Source of the DNA: Liolophura sinensis
Lineage: Eukaryota > Mollusca > Polyplacophora > Chitonida > Chitonidae
NCBI RefSeq assembly: GCF_032854445.1
Contig: NC_088303.1
Coordinates: forward strand, 377,501 to 441,500
Direction: 5' to 3'
Length of the DNA: 64,000 nucleotides
Shown: positions 1 through 13,183 of the stretch, in pieces
Layout: the number at the start of each line of letters is the position of its first letter
How positions within the stretch are numbered: position 1 is the first letter of the stretch
Made by a program: the position numbers and the translations under genes
Notes under the pieces: model-generated
Databases searched by the model: none
Told to the model about the DNA's origin: nothing
What the model saw: the letters and a program-made list of their open reading frames with translations, nothing else

Positions 1-2010
1 TTGAAGATGAGTCGACTAATACTAGCGGTGGATTGAAACAGAAGAACATATACGAGTCTGTTGTAATCATCAACGCGGCTTCTCCCGCGCCTGCCTGACC
101 CCCGGGCTAAATAGCTAGTTTATTTTCTTGCGCACTCAAAGTCAAAAAAGAGTACGGAGTAGTTGTTAAGAACTAGTGTGTGAGATGTTGCTGGTTGTAT
201 TCATCACTGGCTCAGATTGGAGGAAACAGGTGTATGACAGCCAGAGTCTTCGGCATCAGCTAGCAGTTATAACACTTGACAACGCTAGAGCGCTTCTGCT
301 GTTGACCGTCAGCGATCTGACAGCACCCGCGAACAGGCGGGAGGGTATTGGCGCGCCACAGGAAACCCCCTCTTACACATCATACACATTAGTGAACATG
401 GAAAATTAATGACTTAAAAACAGTCCCCCCTAAATTACAGTGTGCGTGACTCAATATGTGTAAGGCCGCGCTTGTGTTATTAGCCTTGAAATGTGTAATT
501 GGAAATACAACTGGGTGCTTAACGGGTAATTTGAAAGGTTCGCACAAATACCGAGAATACGGAAGGATAGACAGGTGCGCGGCTAAGTCATGCCTTCTGT
601 GCCCTCCTTCACGGTCACAAGACTTTGCCCCCTGATATATTATGAACAAGGTTTTTTTTTTTGGTGTATGAGGTTTAAAAGTGTTGACACTTTTAAATCT
701 TCTGATTCTGGCGACTATGTATAATTTACCGCTAAATATTTGACGGAAGTAACAGACGTTGTGCGCATTTATCTTGTATAGGGCATTGAGAGTTCCAGGC
801 CATGACTCATGCCAGCAGCGTCTCAAACATTGAATTTGTGTGGACAAACAGAGGGACATCTCTTAACTCAACGATGCTTAGGCATCTACATAAAGCTTTG
901 TTATAGCATTCAGGCAACAACCGGCTTTCGATGAGTTAAAATCTTCATTTAATCAAGGTGACGATGCCCGACATCATCTACCTTGATTTACTGAGCCATA
1001 GTAACTCTTCAAAGCCCTGAACTTTCCTTCAGAAATATGTGTGACTCATGGTCCAGTCGGATTTCACCTTAGTTGCTGACACCGACAGGAGTTCAGACTC
1101 ACATGGGAAGTGGCTGACGTGAGAAGTATGCGGTGTATGGAATAAATTTATTTCACACTCGACGTAGAACTGCAAGCGCAAAAAGTAACTCTCTGCACAT
1201 CCACGTGTCACTGGTAACAGTGGGGACCGTTATTTTGCGGTAAAATCGTCTTGATAGAAATTAGTGGCGAAACAATATCAGCAAAGGCTTCATCGGTCGA
1301 TGTCATCGGTATTGCCTGATAGCACAGTGACTATTCGCTTCCTGTTCGTTTCGATAAAAGCGCATCAATCACCGTTCATAGCACTGCTTATTGCTGTTGT
1401 ATAATTTTGTGTCAAGGAAAAATCAGATCCGAGCGTACATGCGCTTGCTTTGAAACAAGGAAATTCACACTGATAAGCGACGATGCCATTGGCTGTTGAT
1501 AGAGTAGGTTTCTGGAGATTTTTTATCTACAGTACAGCAAGTTGGACGATGAAGCCCATTGCAAGTATCAACATGTTGTTACTGCCTCTAGGTTAACTGT
1601 TTAGTATCGTGAAGTGTGGTCATCTTCCCTGCCCACCTCCTCACCACCCCTAAAACACGGTCGTCGGTGTGTTGAGCAGACAAAGTAAACAATTCGTAAT
1701 GGTTGAATGAAATCACATGTATACGTCTAGCTAAATGAAATGAAAATGAAAGAAGAAGTTAAAAAATGAAACAAAACTACCACCATTTTTGATAAACCAA
1801 AGTGTATAATTTGGATGTTATATAGATAAAACATATATATGATTATATGTCAGTTTTGAGCAGCGTGTGATGATTTCATCGTGCGCTCATTCATATACAT
1901 GTTTTATTTGTCAAAGTTTAGTCTCCATATCAGTATCATTATACACGTATATGGAAAAGGTTTTAGGGTATATTTCGTAGCTCCGATAAGAAGCACTGTA
2001 AGTCATTCTA
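1..2010. other. Intergenic, nothing recognised
   Basis: Short open frames only (156 codons at most, no domain). No repeat or RNA gene seen. Confidence 0.5.
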
Positions 2011-2090
2011 TCGGTCTGTCGATCTGTCGGTCTGTCGATCTGTCGGTCTGTCGGTCGGTCGGTCGGTCGGTCGGTCTGTCAGTCAGTCTG
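2011..2090. repeat. TCTG/TCGG tetranucleotide tract
   Basis: Imperfect GTCTGTCGATC and GTCGGTCGGTCG runs; the same repeat class as the larger tract at 34.1-34.9 kb. Confidence 0.9.
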
Positions 2091-2320
2091 TATAGTCTTT
2101 GCGTGGTATATCATCTTTCGAGGACGACATAGATTTTGCCGAAGGATGTCGCAGTTTGTGCAAATATGGGCTTGTTTTAAAAATTAATCCGAAAATGAAG
2201 GGCTTTGTATTGTAACTAATGCCAAATGAGTAACATAATAAATATAAATTGGTTTATAAAAAGATACATTGGAGTATGTCAACGCTGTGTATCTTTGTTA
2301 TGTCACCATACATTTCCGTT

Positions 2321-2560
2321 TCATACAACTCTGACGCGTATAACTCTGACTCATACAACTCTGACTCACACAACCCTGACTCATGCAACTCTCCATACAA
2401 CCCAGACACATACAAGTCCGACTCATACAACTCTCACTCGTACAACACAGACACACACAATTCTGACCCCTACAACTCTGACTCATAGAGCCCAGACACA
2501 TACAACTCTGACTCATGTAACTCTGACTCGTACAACCCAGGCACATACAATTCTGACTCG
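2321..2560. repeat. 15-bp minisatellite (CAACTCTGACTCATA)
   Basis: About 16 diverged units. Because 15 is a multiple of three it keeps several frames open on both strands; these frames are not genes. Confidence 0.9.
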
Positions 2561-5500
2561 CGAATGTTTTTAAGAATGGAATCTGTGAGCAACCACCACA
2601 GAAATCAATAGAAGTCAGTTATACATGTACATAATATGTAAACTTAAGGGAGAAAATTAATGCATATTGAAACAAAAGTCTTTAAGTTTTTACACACAAA
2701 GTTGATTGTAACTTATACGCCTCTCGTATGTCTTTTATTTGAGAACTCTGAAAATGAACAAATGTTCAAATTTAGGCCGCACAATTAGACTATAACAAGG
2801 CCCAAACTAAGATAATCCTGTACGGGCTTCATTTTTTTTTTTTTTTTTGTGCCAAATAATGCAGTCTAGATGGTTTGAGGACCAACTGTGGTGGGATCAC
2901 TTCTGGCAGATAAAGCAACGTTCTAACTATAAACGAAGTTTTAGTTTCCCAGTGTTTCGTGACAAATATAGTAGCTGTTGGAGATTAGACATCATTCACC
3001 TGGTACGTCTGAACTGCGTCTGTAACAGGGGAAGTTAAGCGCCACGTGCGACAGTTAGGGTTTGTTTATTCCGCTAAGTGAGCTGTCATGATCAGCAGTG
3101 AAGCTACCAACGCTGCACTTTCCATCTTTTTGTTTTGAGACGTTTGCAAATGCTAATCCTTTACACTAAAAGATCAGCAGTTGGCAATCAAAAAAGCTAG
3201 CCGTACAATGGCTATTATTTGTCGATTGACGGCCGGTGTCTCCGGACAAAACAGTGGAGTGGGCAGTGTAACGCGGAATGCTCTGGGATGCATTTCCTCT
3301 CACGGCCTCCTCCACAGAACAATGGATGCTAGCTGTCCGGTCAACCACATTCAAGTACCACCTGTTTCTCAAGCCTAAATTTAGGCAGCGATCCAAACGT
3401 CAAAAATCATTGTCACTGCTGTTCTTACCACAGCTGTTTAAGTTGCCAAATTATCATATCATCTCTTACTTGATGAAGCTATGATACTCTAGGGAATACA
3501 TTTTTGGACCAAACTTTGCTGTTAACCTAAGGACTTTATTTATACGCACGTTACAAATAAACCATATACATCTCTGTCCTCTATAGCTTTCTACATAGTT
3601 GTTTTTTAACAATCACTCTGACTGGCTTTAATTTTTTTAAAAATTCTTTTGTGATTGTCTAAGGTACAGCATCGTTGTCAATACTATTTTGGTTATATCT
3701 CCTGTATTTATAGCCTACATTATCTCCCCCAATGCCTAGCCTCAAGTATCAAGACAACCAATTCCAAGATGATTTACTTTTACTGTCCTATCCTGAATCG
3801 AATACGTTTCTCCCTCTTAAGAGGCGGACGCTTTAAGCACTCGGTCATCGCATTGCACCCCCTACCTCGATGGACTGGAACCCATTTCCTGTAATGACCT
3901 GGCTATGTGGAGGTCGGCATACCATTAGCTTCCAGCATACATGCATTATGCTTGTTCGTAGAAAAGACTTTTCAGCCAACTTTGGACATGCTTGACGAGT
4001 TGACGCTCACCATGCATGCTCACAAAAAAGTGTGGCCAATTTCTTAGCAATTTTCTTAGAACATAGCAACCTGCATGTAAACTGCTTGAAGCCTGCAGCT
4101 TCTCAGTCTGGTCACGATAACGTTGTTCTAACTGCCATGGCAATTGCTGACACACCAGCGGATACCATACCAGCCGTGCAGGAAGTAACACAAGAAGTTT
4201 ATTTAATCACCGGGCGAAGTGGGAGGAGAAAGAAAAGTTTATTTTCCTTACAGGTCAGAGAGTAAGAAGAATCCTAAACAGTTGTACTTGGGCCTCTTCA
4301 CGTTGAGAGGGCGGAAATCATGTGTCGGTCAAAAACGTGAATATTATAATATCTTCGGCCAACAGATGGCGTTACCGTTATGTCGTTGGCCATACTATAT
4401 GTACATTTGCGCGGACGCAGAAGAGACTTCTCCTAAAATGGTGGTATTGTTTATTTTACTTTTTATCTGCGCAAAAAAGTAATGTTTACAATATCTCATT
4501 GAGCCACGAGCCTAACGCCAAACAGGCATTTCATCACACGTCTTTGCGGCACACGACCTGTAGGCATGATGTGCTCTTTTAGCCATGATTTTATTAGTTT
4601 TTGTCTCAGAAAGAATTATTGGTGAAAAAACAACCGAGCTGCTCTTAAACCAGCTCCGTCACCGTGGCCGGTAAAATCAAGGATGACAGCATGAATATAG
4701 GCTATGACGTGAATTTACATCATATATAGTCATTCTAATTTGTGTCCCTACGCAATGTTTCCGGTCGACACTATTCCCTCTATTTCAACACGCATGTATG
4801 CGTCTACAAAGCGAAATAAAAATTATAGAAACAATTTTCATCTTAATCTCCTTTGTGCACTAACCCATACAAAGTCGTATGAGTAAAGGTTGTGTTGTGG
4901 ACTGTTTACCTGGCTGGTGTTCGATGATTAACAAGTGAGCACCACGTGTCACAGAAAGTAGCAGATTTTCTACGAGGTGTTCTAGCTCGGAACAAGCACC
5001 GTGAAATTGATATTGGTGATTAAGGTTGCTTCAGATACATACCTGCACAATATGTACCAACCATACATATTCAAGCACTACCCCAAACCAAAGTGACTGA
5101 GAGTGAACAACTGGTCCTGCGTAGAAGTGTGACAATAGTCTGTCAGCTGTCGACAGGCCAGAGGTATTCACCCACGTCTATCAACACAACACGATGAAAA
5201 AAATCTATAAGATTTACTCACCGCCGATATGGAATTCTTTGGGGGAAAGGTTGCTCAGATTGAGGGTCTTTTCTCTTCCTGTGATTTATTCGGATTTAAT
5301 TGACTTTCTGCAGGCTTTTGGTCTATTGTTGCACGTTGGTATAGTCATGGGTGCGGGGACTATGACCCGGATTAAAGAAGGACAGCTTATAGTTTGGGAC
5401 AAGTGCACAGGTAAGCGGTCGATAGGATCTGTACACAGAATGGTAACAGGTGAGACTTCAGCTTCTGAACACACTCGCGCAGATTTACATAAAATCTTGT

Positions 5501-8229
5501 ATGGACGATATACGGTCTATAAACCGATTACATAGACAGAGAGCAGATTGTCTTGTCGTCTCACCATTGTTCATGGTTACGAGTATGTCAGAGCTTTCGG
5601 GGCAGACGGGCGACAGGTGAACTAACATAGGAAAACGCCGCACATTCTTTACCTGTTGACACTGGAGAAACAGTTTAAGACTAAAAATGAGAATCAGTAA
5701 CGGTTCTTAATGACAAGATAAACACGCGGAATATTTGCCTGGCACGAGTGCATGCAATGCATTTAATAGGTAGTATCCTTGATGTTTATATGATATCATT
5801 TGTAACTGAAGCAAACATTCGTCAGCCGTCCACAGAAGGACGGGGTAAGACTCCAGTGAAAATAAGTGATAGTTTCGGGGTGCATATGTACATGCCCATA
5901 ATATGTAGCTGTATAATGTTCCCATAATCAGAAAGGCCAGTGGATCTTGTGACTGATATGTGGAAGAATAACTCTCCATTAATTGGTGTTAACGCCATTC
6001 GTATAGTTTATACACATATATTCTACGGGACGCGGTTGTCCAAAACTGGATTAAAGACTTAATACCAGATTGAAGTTTAAGCCAAGTCCTATATTTTGTA
6101 CTTAGCCCTAAAAACAATTGTGTAACATTATATTAAATATATACCAAACCTGCTACTGTTGTACTTTGACTTTGGGAAACTGTATTGGCTGCTGAGGTTG
6201 GATAAAGATTTAAATATAAACTTTAAATCTTGACTCTATACCAGTATTAGCTAATACACCCTCGAACAGCTGGGCGCAGTAGTGAAGTTCATGTCAGTTA
6301 TAGAAAGCAAAGTTGTTATAAGCACTGAGAGTCATAAATCAGGTGAAGTCTGCAGAACGGCACATGATTTAAAGTGGTGATGATATCCACACGATCAGGA
6401 TCAACATGTCTGCAACAAGCGTGGCTTGTTATTCCCAAATGGCCAACCATAACCCTGCGGGTAATAAGACAATACCACAGTAAACTTTGTAATCTCAGCC
6501 CACTATTTTCAGCGTAGGTACATTTTGGACATTCGCTCGCTCGCCTCTTATAATCGTAAGACATGATTACAGCCATCACAGACAAAACCGTTACTACCAA
6601 CAGCCGCAATATGGCCAACGTTAATAGAGTACCATATAGCCAGTTCATCCTTAGGAGACAGAGTTGCTTAGGGCAAAGCGAGAGAGGAGAGAACCCATGA
6701 ATATATCTGTGATCCGAGTTAGAGCTGGATTTACATGTGATCCCGGCGAAAGGCTGGCTTAATTACTGTCTAAGTAAAACTGAGGTTTGTTAGGGTGGGT
6801 GGATCAGCTATATCCCGATACCCATTAGCCAAGCCAGCATACAAATTGTCCGTTTACCATAAATTTGGTCAACAGGTATATAGAAATTCATACACGGGTC
6901 TGGGATGAAACGGCTTGCTATAAATTGACGACAGGCTTTCTCATTGAAATGCATTAATGGCGCATCATTGAGTGGTAGTGGTGGACCTGTCGCGCAACCA
7001 GACTCGGTTTGGTCGGCTGGACGGGGCAGTAAGCTGTAATGGTTTGACGCGTGAGGCGGCTCTTGGTCAATCCCATGCGGGATGGTTTCCCAGAATCATC
7101 CTGATCCCTTAGCAGTCTCCCCGGGACGCTGGCTAGCTTGATCGTACTATTTTAGCATCTGTTGCTTACAGCATAACGCTTGACAAAACACAGACCCTGT
7201 ACACATAATGAGTTCGAATCCCGTCATTGTCAGTTTTTATCAGCAAACGAATGTGTTATATACAACCATGCTGTGTAAGCTTGTACCGATAAGTTTTTGC
7301 TGAAAATAAATATGATAATAATACCCCCAAAGAAACACACAGCCCAAATGGTAACGCGATCAAATTCTACTTAGTGGAAATTTCTGAGAGCAACCAGTGA
7401 GTATACTGGCAGGTGAAGTGAAACTCTCTCATACTCACAGCGTTTGATCGATATTTGCTTAAAACAGGAAACACTCAACTTGAGCTACCAAGCTGAAGTT
7501 TAGAAAAGGGGACAATATGACTGGCTTAAATTATGACGACTTTGGTACTATTTAGTAACTGGGAGGAGTATTCATACGATTACAGCTAACATCTCCGTAC
7601 ATCTTATAACTAAATACTCTTATGTACTCATTCGTGTGGAAATTCAGCCCGCCTGTTCCAGCTTCTAGATGAAAAGGCTTTCGTCTCAGATTACGTGAAG
7701 TAGTTGACAGGAAGCACCCTGGGAATAGCCCTACTTAATGCCAGAGGTTAATTAATCGGTTATTCTTCCAGTGGGTATACTCTGGTCAAGTTGTCAGGGC
7801 AGTAATCAAATGCTACTATGTGATACACAAACACATGCACATTTATGTCCATTATACGCTAATGGCTCCATACATGTTCAGTAGCTTGTGTATTTGCTCT
7901 TTTCTAAAGAATTATTTTATCCGCACTGAGAATTCCAGGCCAGAGACGTTAATAAATTGCTACAAACATAATATTCTTAAACGTAAAGCGGTCCAACTCA
8001 CTGTACTGCAGTTTAAGTACATACATTATCAGTTATAATATAACCTCTGCCAATCATCCCCGTCCACGAAGATTTCGTAAGATTTTAACTTCTGCCAATT
8101 ATCTCCGTCCACAAAGATTTCGTAAGATTACCCCCGGCGTAATCCGGCGCCTCAGCAAGCTCGCCATTTCAGGTGGCAGTTCATCATTTCATATTATCCA
8201 GTATATAAGACCAGAACATTAGGCCAGAG
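2561..8229. other. Intergenic, no supported gene
   Basis: Holds a poly-T run near 2832, a weak B-box-like AGTTCGAATCCCGTC near 7210, and a 110-codon minus-strand frame at 6316-6648 with a hydrophobic start (see findings). Nothing else stands out. Confidence 0.4.
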
Positions 8230-8665
8230 CTCACAATATAATATAAGACGCGCAACACATCAAACCAGAATAAAACCAGAGCAGCGACGACAGTGTGAAA
8301 GACTTACAGCACAGACAATAAAATCAGAGCAGCGATAATTGTGAAATATGGTCTCTTGTCAGTCTACTTTAGTTGCGGGGGAGGGGGGGCAAATACATAA
8401 ATATTAACAAATTACACCATGCCTTACGCAGAATTTGATTTTAAAAAGAGCAAAAATGTTAATCGAAATTTAACAAACTGGTCTAGAAGTACTCAAAATT
8501 GTAGGCTGTCATTTAACATAGAATAACATGAAAATAAAACAAAAGGACCAGGTCTCGAGGATGTTTAGTTCACCAGCAGAATTTTATTTTATACAGGAAT
8601 GCAATATAATAACAAAAACTAGAGAGTAAAACGAGAGCAGCGACGAAGTTTACCACTTCTGGGAT
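8230..8665. repeat. Dispersed satellite-carrying element, copy A
   Basis: It contains about two monomers (8265-8350) of the AACCAGAGCAGCGACGACAG-type unit that is greatly amplified at 38.2-40.3 kb. A unique middle follows (about 8460-8530, ACTCAAAATTGTAGGCTGTC), then GGACCAGGTCTCGAGGATG and a further partial monomer near 8625-8655. The order array then middle is the same as in copy C. Confidence 0.5.
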
Positions 8666-8877
8666 GGAGCACAGTTTATAGAACTATATTCGAATTTCTG
8701 ATTGATAACATTTATGCCAAACCCTGCAGCCCGATACATCAACAAGAACGGGAACTAACGACGCTCGCCGATTACAGCAGAAATTTGATTATTTACACAT
8801 GGATATGATTACAAGCCGAATGTATTGACAAACATTTCATCAAACGCTATATAGACAACCTTCTACCTGTACATATT

Positions 8878-9202
8878 GGCCCCGATAGCACAGTTGGTAG
8901 AGGGTCCGCTTCGGGGAGCAGTGGATCCAGGGTTAATCCTGGGTCGAGTCACACCTAAGACTTTAAAAGAGGAAGTTGTAACTTGAAGTGCAACGACTGG
9001 TTGACCCATATCAATATAATAGCTCAGGCGGGATAGCTTACTTGCCCTCGGTAAAGCGTCTCCGTGAAGCAGCATTAGATAAAAGAGCTTTGGAAATCCG
9101 TCCTGCGACAAGGAGGCACATTACATGCACTCTAAAGATTCCTTCATCGTCATATGACTAAAAAAGTACAACGTTAAATCCCAAGCACTCACTCACTCAC
9201 TC
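8878..9202 (+). mobile_element. tRNA-derived SINE, ACTC-tailed family
   Basis: The head has an A-box-like stretch (GATAGCACAGTTGGTAGAG) and a B-box-like stretch (CCTGGGTCGAGTC) about 40 bases later, as in a tRNA-derived pol III promoter. The body ends in a CATATGACTAAAAAAGTAC-type segment and AACGTTAAATCCCAAGC, followed by (ACTC)n. This tail design is familiar from mollusc SINEs. The element is about 325 bp and looks full-length, with no coding capacity. Confidence 0.7.
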
Positions 9203-9253
9203 TAGCTGTACACAATCCTCATATAGACAAAACAGTGGGAGGATTATAGCGTA

Positions 9254-10468
9254 TATCCCAGTTCAATGCTAGGAAGTAGAGGAAAGTAATGATTCCGGTT
9301 CTATGCTGGGAAGTAGAGGAAACTAATGATTCCGGTTCTATGCTGGGAAGTAGAGGAAACTAATGATTCCGGTTCTATGCCGGGAAGTACAGGAAACTAA
9401 TGATTCCGGTTCTATGCCGGGAAGTACAGGAAACTAATGATTCCGGTTCTATGCCGGGTAGTAGAGGAAACTAATGATTCCAGTTCTATGCCGAAAAGTA
9501 GGGGAAACTAATGATTCCGGTTCTATGCCGGGAAGAAGAGGAAACTAATGATTCCGGGTCTATGCCGAAAAGTAGAGGAAACTAATGATTCCGGTTCTAC
9601 GCCGGGAAGTAGAGGAAACTAATGATTCCGGTTCTATGCCGGGAAGAAGAGCAAACTAATGATTCCGGTTCTATGCCGAGAAGTAGAGGAAACTAATCCG
9701 GTTCTATGCAGGAGAGAAGAGGAAACTAATGATTCCGGTTCTATGCCGGGAAGTAGAGGAAACTAATGATTCCGGTTCTAAGCCGGAAAGAAGAAGAAAC
9801 TATTCTGGTTCTATGCCGGGAAGAAGAGGAAACTAATGATTCCAGTTCTATGCCGGGCAGAAGAGGAAACTAATGATTTCGGTTCTATGCCAGGAAGTAC
9901 AGGAAACTAATGATTCCAATTCTATGCCGGGAAGTAGAGGAAACTAATGATTCCAATTCTATGCCGAAAAGTAGAGGAAACTAATGATTCCAGTTCTATG
10001 CTAGGAAGTAGAGGAAACTAATGATTCCGGTTCTATGCCGAGAAGTAGAGGAAACTAATGATTCCGGTTATATGCCGGGAAGTAGAGGAAACTAGTGATT
10101 CCGGTTCTATGCCGGGAAGTAGAGGAAACTAATGATTCCAGTTCTATGCTGGGAAGTAGAGGAAACTAATGATTCCAGTTCTATGCTGGGAAGTAGAGGA
10201 AACTAATGATTCCAGTTCTATGCCGGGTAGTAGAGGAAACTAATGATTCCGGTTCTATGCCGGGAAGTAGAGGAAACTAATGATTCCGGTTCTATGCCGG
10301 GAAGAGGAAACTAATGATTTTGGTTCTATGCCGGGAAGTAGAGGAAACTAATGATTCCGATGATATGCCGGGAAGTAGAGGAAACTAATGATTCCAGTTC
10401 TATGCCGAGAAGTAGAGGAAACTAATGATTCCGGTTCTATGCCGAGAAGTAGAGGAAACTAATGATTA
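9254..10468. repeat. 37-bp minisatellite, about 33 units
   Basis: Each unit carries CTAATGATTCCGGTTCTATG followed by CCGGGAAGTAGAGGAAA. Variants are mostly single substitutions, with some shortened units (near 9690, 9800 and 10300). The array has a sharp right edge at 10468. Confidence 0.95.
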
Positions 10469-10796
10469 CCCATGCAGATGATAAATCTTGATTTGTTGAT
10501 CTGGATTTGTGTTTAGATTGATACAAACGACAGGGACTTTCTCTTGAGAGAGGGCGTCGATATCCATATTGTTAAATATCCATTTTGAATGACAGTATAT
10601 CCCAGGAAGTCTGTTATATTGTATATGCATATCTCGGAAAGTTCGATTCTATAGGTCGTGTGTTAACATTGACGATTTCCATATACGTAATAAAACGCTG
10701 GTGTTGAAAATTCTACAACTCAAGGTTTTATTGTCAAACACATTCATTCAAAGTTTCTTTACTTTTATCATCACAGCGTGAAACATCTAGCCATGG

Positions 10797-10984
10797 TTTA
10801 GGACCATGGTTTGATGGTATGGTAGAGACATGCTTTGTAAGTACGGTGGAGCCATGGTTTGTAAGTATGTTGGAACCATGGTTTGTAAGTATGGTGGAAC
10901 CATGGTTTGTAAGAATGGTGGAGCCATGATTTGTAAGTATGGTGGAGCCATGGTTTGTTAGTATGGTGGAGCCATGGTTTGTAA
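10797..10984. repeat. 24-bp minisatellite
   Basis: About 7-8 units containing GTAAGTATGGTGGAGCCATG. The period is a multiple of three, so the minus strand stays open as an NHGSTILT repeat, not considered coding. Confidence 0.9.
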
Positions 10985-11119
10985 ATAATGATCCAGTATC
11001 GCAATAAATGCGTACGTGCATTAGATGTTTTAATTTTAAGAGGCCGTGATGCTAATTTTATCAGCGAAACATGTTTTGGTACTTCGTGTTACTGCTTGTA
11101 GTCAGGCCATTCTAATAAC

Positions 11120-11352
11120 TTCTACTGGTGTCGCCTTTTACTGGTATCGCCTTCTACTGGTGTCGCCTTCTACTGGTGTCGCCTTCTACTGGTATCGCTT
11201 CTACTGGTGTCGCCTTTTACTGGTATCGCCTTCTACTCTTGTCGCCTTCTACTGGTATCGCCTTCTACTGGTGTCTTCTTCTACTGGTATCGCCTTCTAC
11301 TGAAGTGGCCTTCTACTGGTGGCACCTTCTACTTGTATCGCCTTCTACTGGC
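11120..11352. repeat. 16-bp minisatellite (TTCTACTGGTGTCGCC)
   Basis: About 14-15 units, differing mainly at GTGTCGCC versus GTATCGCC. All three frames rotate through it. Confidence 0.9.
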
Positions 11353-12243
11353 ATAACTTTGTGCACATAACATGTGTTTATATACAAAACCGGAAACTAC
11401 AGGTATCACTCGGACATGCGTCATTAACCAGTGGTGTCACACTTGTCGGTGTCGTAACCATGAAGCCACACTGTCAAAATTACGGAATTCTCAGAGACTG
11501 GACATATACGGGTGACCTCGGAGCACTTTACCATAGATTAGGGGTCAATTAAGCTGTTTGCGGCACCTTTGTTTACCAGTTACTTAGGCTTATCTAACAC
11601 GCCTAGGTGACACTGATTGAAAGTAAGCCTGCCTTACACACTCTGATGAGTGTGTAGTGACTGCATTCTTCACGATATTGTATACAAGCGAAGACAACGA
11701 CTGAGACAACGACGTTTGGAGCTTGACACGCTCGTGTGGCATTAGATGCGTGTATCTTACTCCTAGTGATGAGACACCTGCATCCACACAAAAAAAGTTG
11801 TGATTCGATAGTTGAGATATTTACATGTCAATTAATTTACAGCATTTGTTCTTACAGCTCTGTTAAGTCGTGCATGGTGCTATACTTGGCTTGAAAATTG
11901 CTACTAAGTAAGCACTTTCACGAACAATTGGAAGAAAACATTACGGCAAATTGACAGGAGACCGATTTTCAACTATAATAACACAGTAATTATCATCCCC
12001 ATCATAATTACACTAAATCGACACGATGCTGGGACAGTCATCTTAATACCATCACGTATAAACATGTTATGAGCCATAAGTATCACCATGCCAATGTGAC
12101 AATATGTGTGACGTCCATTTTGGCTAGCGAGTGGTATACCAATGTCCGTTTTGACGTTTAGATTTCACGAAGATTAAGCCTTGTCTCTTCTGTAGTCGAA
12201 TAACAAAATGTTTATCTGCAGTTATGACTTATTACTCTAACCG

Positions 12244-13183
12244 AAACAGTGGTGTCTACAGTAAGTACTGAAATAAACAGGCACCAAAACAGTGGCGTCT
12301 AGAGTAAATACTGAAATAAACAGACACTGAAATAAACAGGCAGTAAAACAGTGGCGTCTAGAGTAAATACTTATACAAGCAAGCAGTAAAACAGTGGTGT
12401 CTAGAGTAAGTACTGAAATAAACAGACAGTAAATCAGTGGTGTCTAGAGTAAGTACTGAAATAAACAGACAGTAAAACAGTGGTGTCTAGAGTAAACACT
12501 GAAATAAACATTCAGTAAAACAGTGGTGTGTAGTGTAAGTACTGAAATAAACAGACAGTAAAACAGTGCCGCGCAGAGTAAATACTGAAATAAACAGGCA
12601 GCAAAAATGTGGTGTCTAGAGTAAATACTGAAATAAACAGGCAGTAAAACCGTGGTGTCTAGAGTAAATACTTATACAAGCAAGCAGTAAAACAGTGGTG
12701 TCTAGAGTAAGTACTGAAATAAACAGGCAGTAAAACAGCGGTGCCTAGAGTAAGGACTGAAATAAACAGGCAGTAAATCTGTGGTGTCTAGAGTAAGTAC
12801 TGAAATAAACAGACAGTAAAACAGTGGTGTCTAGATTAAATACTGAAATAAACAGGCAGCAAAAATGTGATGTCTAAAGTAAATACTGAAATAAACAGGC
12901 AGTAAAACAGTGGTGTGTAATGTAAGTACTGAAATAAACAGACAGTAAAACAGTGGTGTCTATATTTAACACTGAAATAAACAGGCAATAAAACAGTTGT
13001 GTCTAGAATAAGAACTGAGATAAATAGGCAGTAAAAGGGTGGTACGTAGTGTAAGTACTGAAATAAACAGGCAATGAAACAGTTGTGTCTAGAGTCTAGA
13101 GTACATGCAAGTACAAAAATCAACTGGCAGTATAACCGTGGTGTCTAGATTAAGTGTTGAAATAAACATGCAGTAAAACATCT
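12244..13183. repeat. 43-bp minisatellite, about 22 units
   Basis: Units contain CAGTGGTGTCTAGAGTAAGT and ACTGAAATAAACAGGCAGTA. Copies diverge more towards the right end. Confidence 0.95.
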
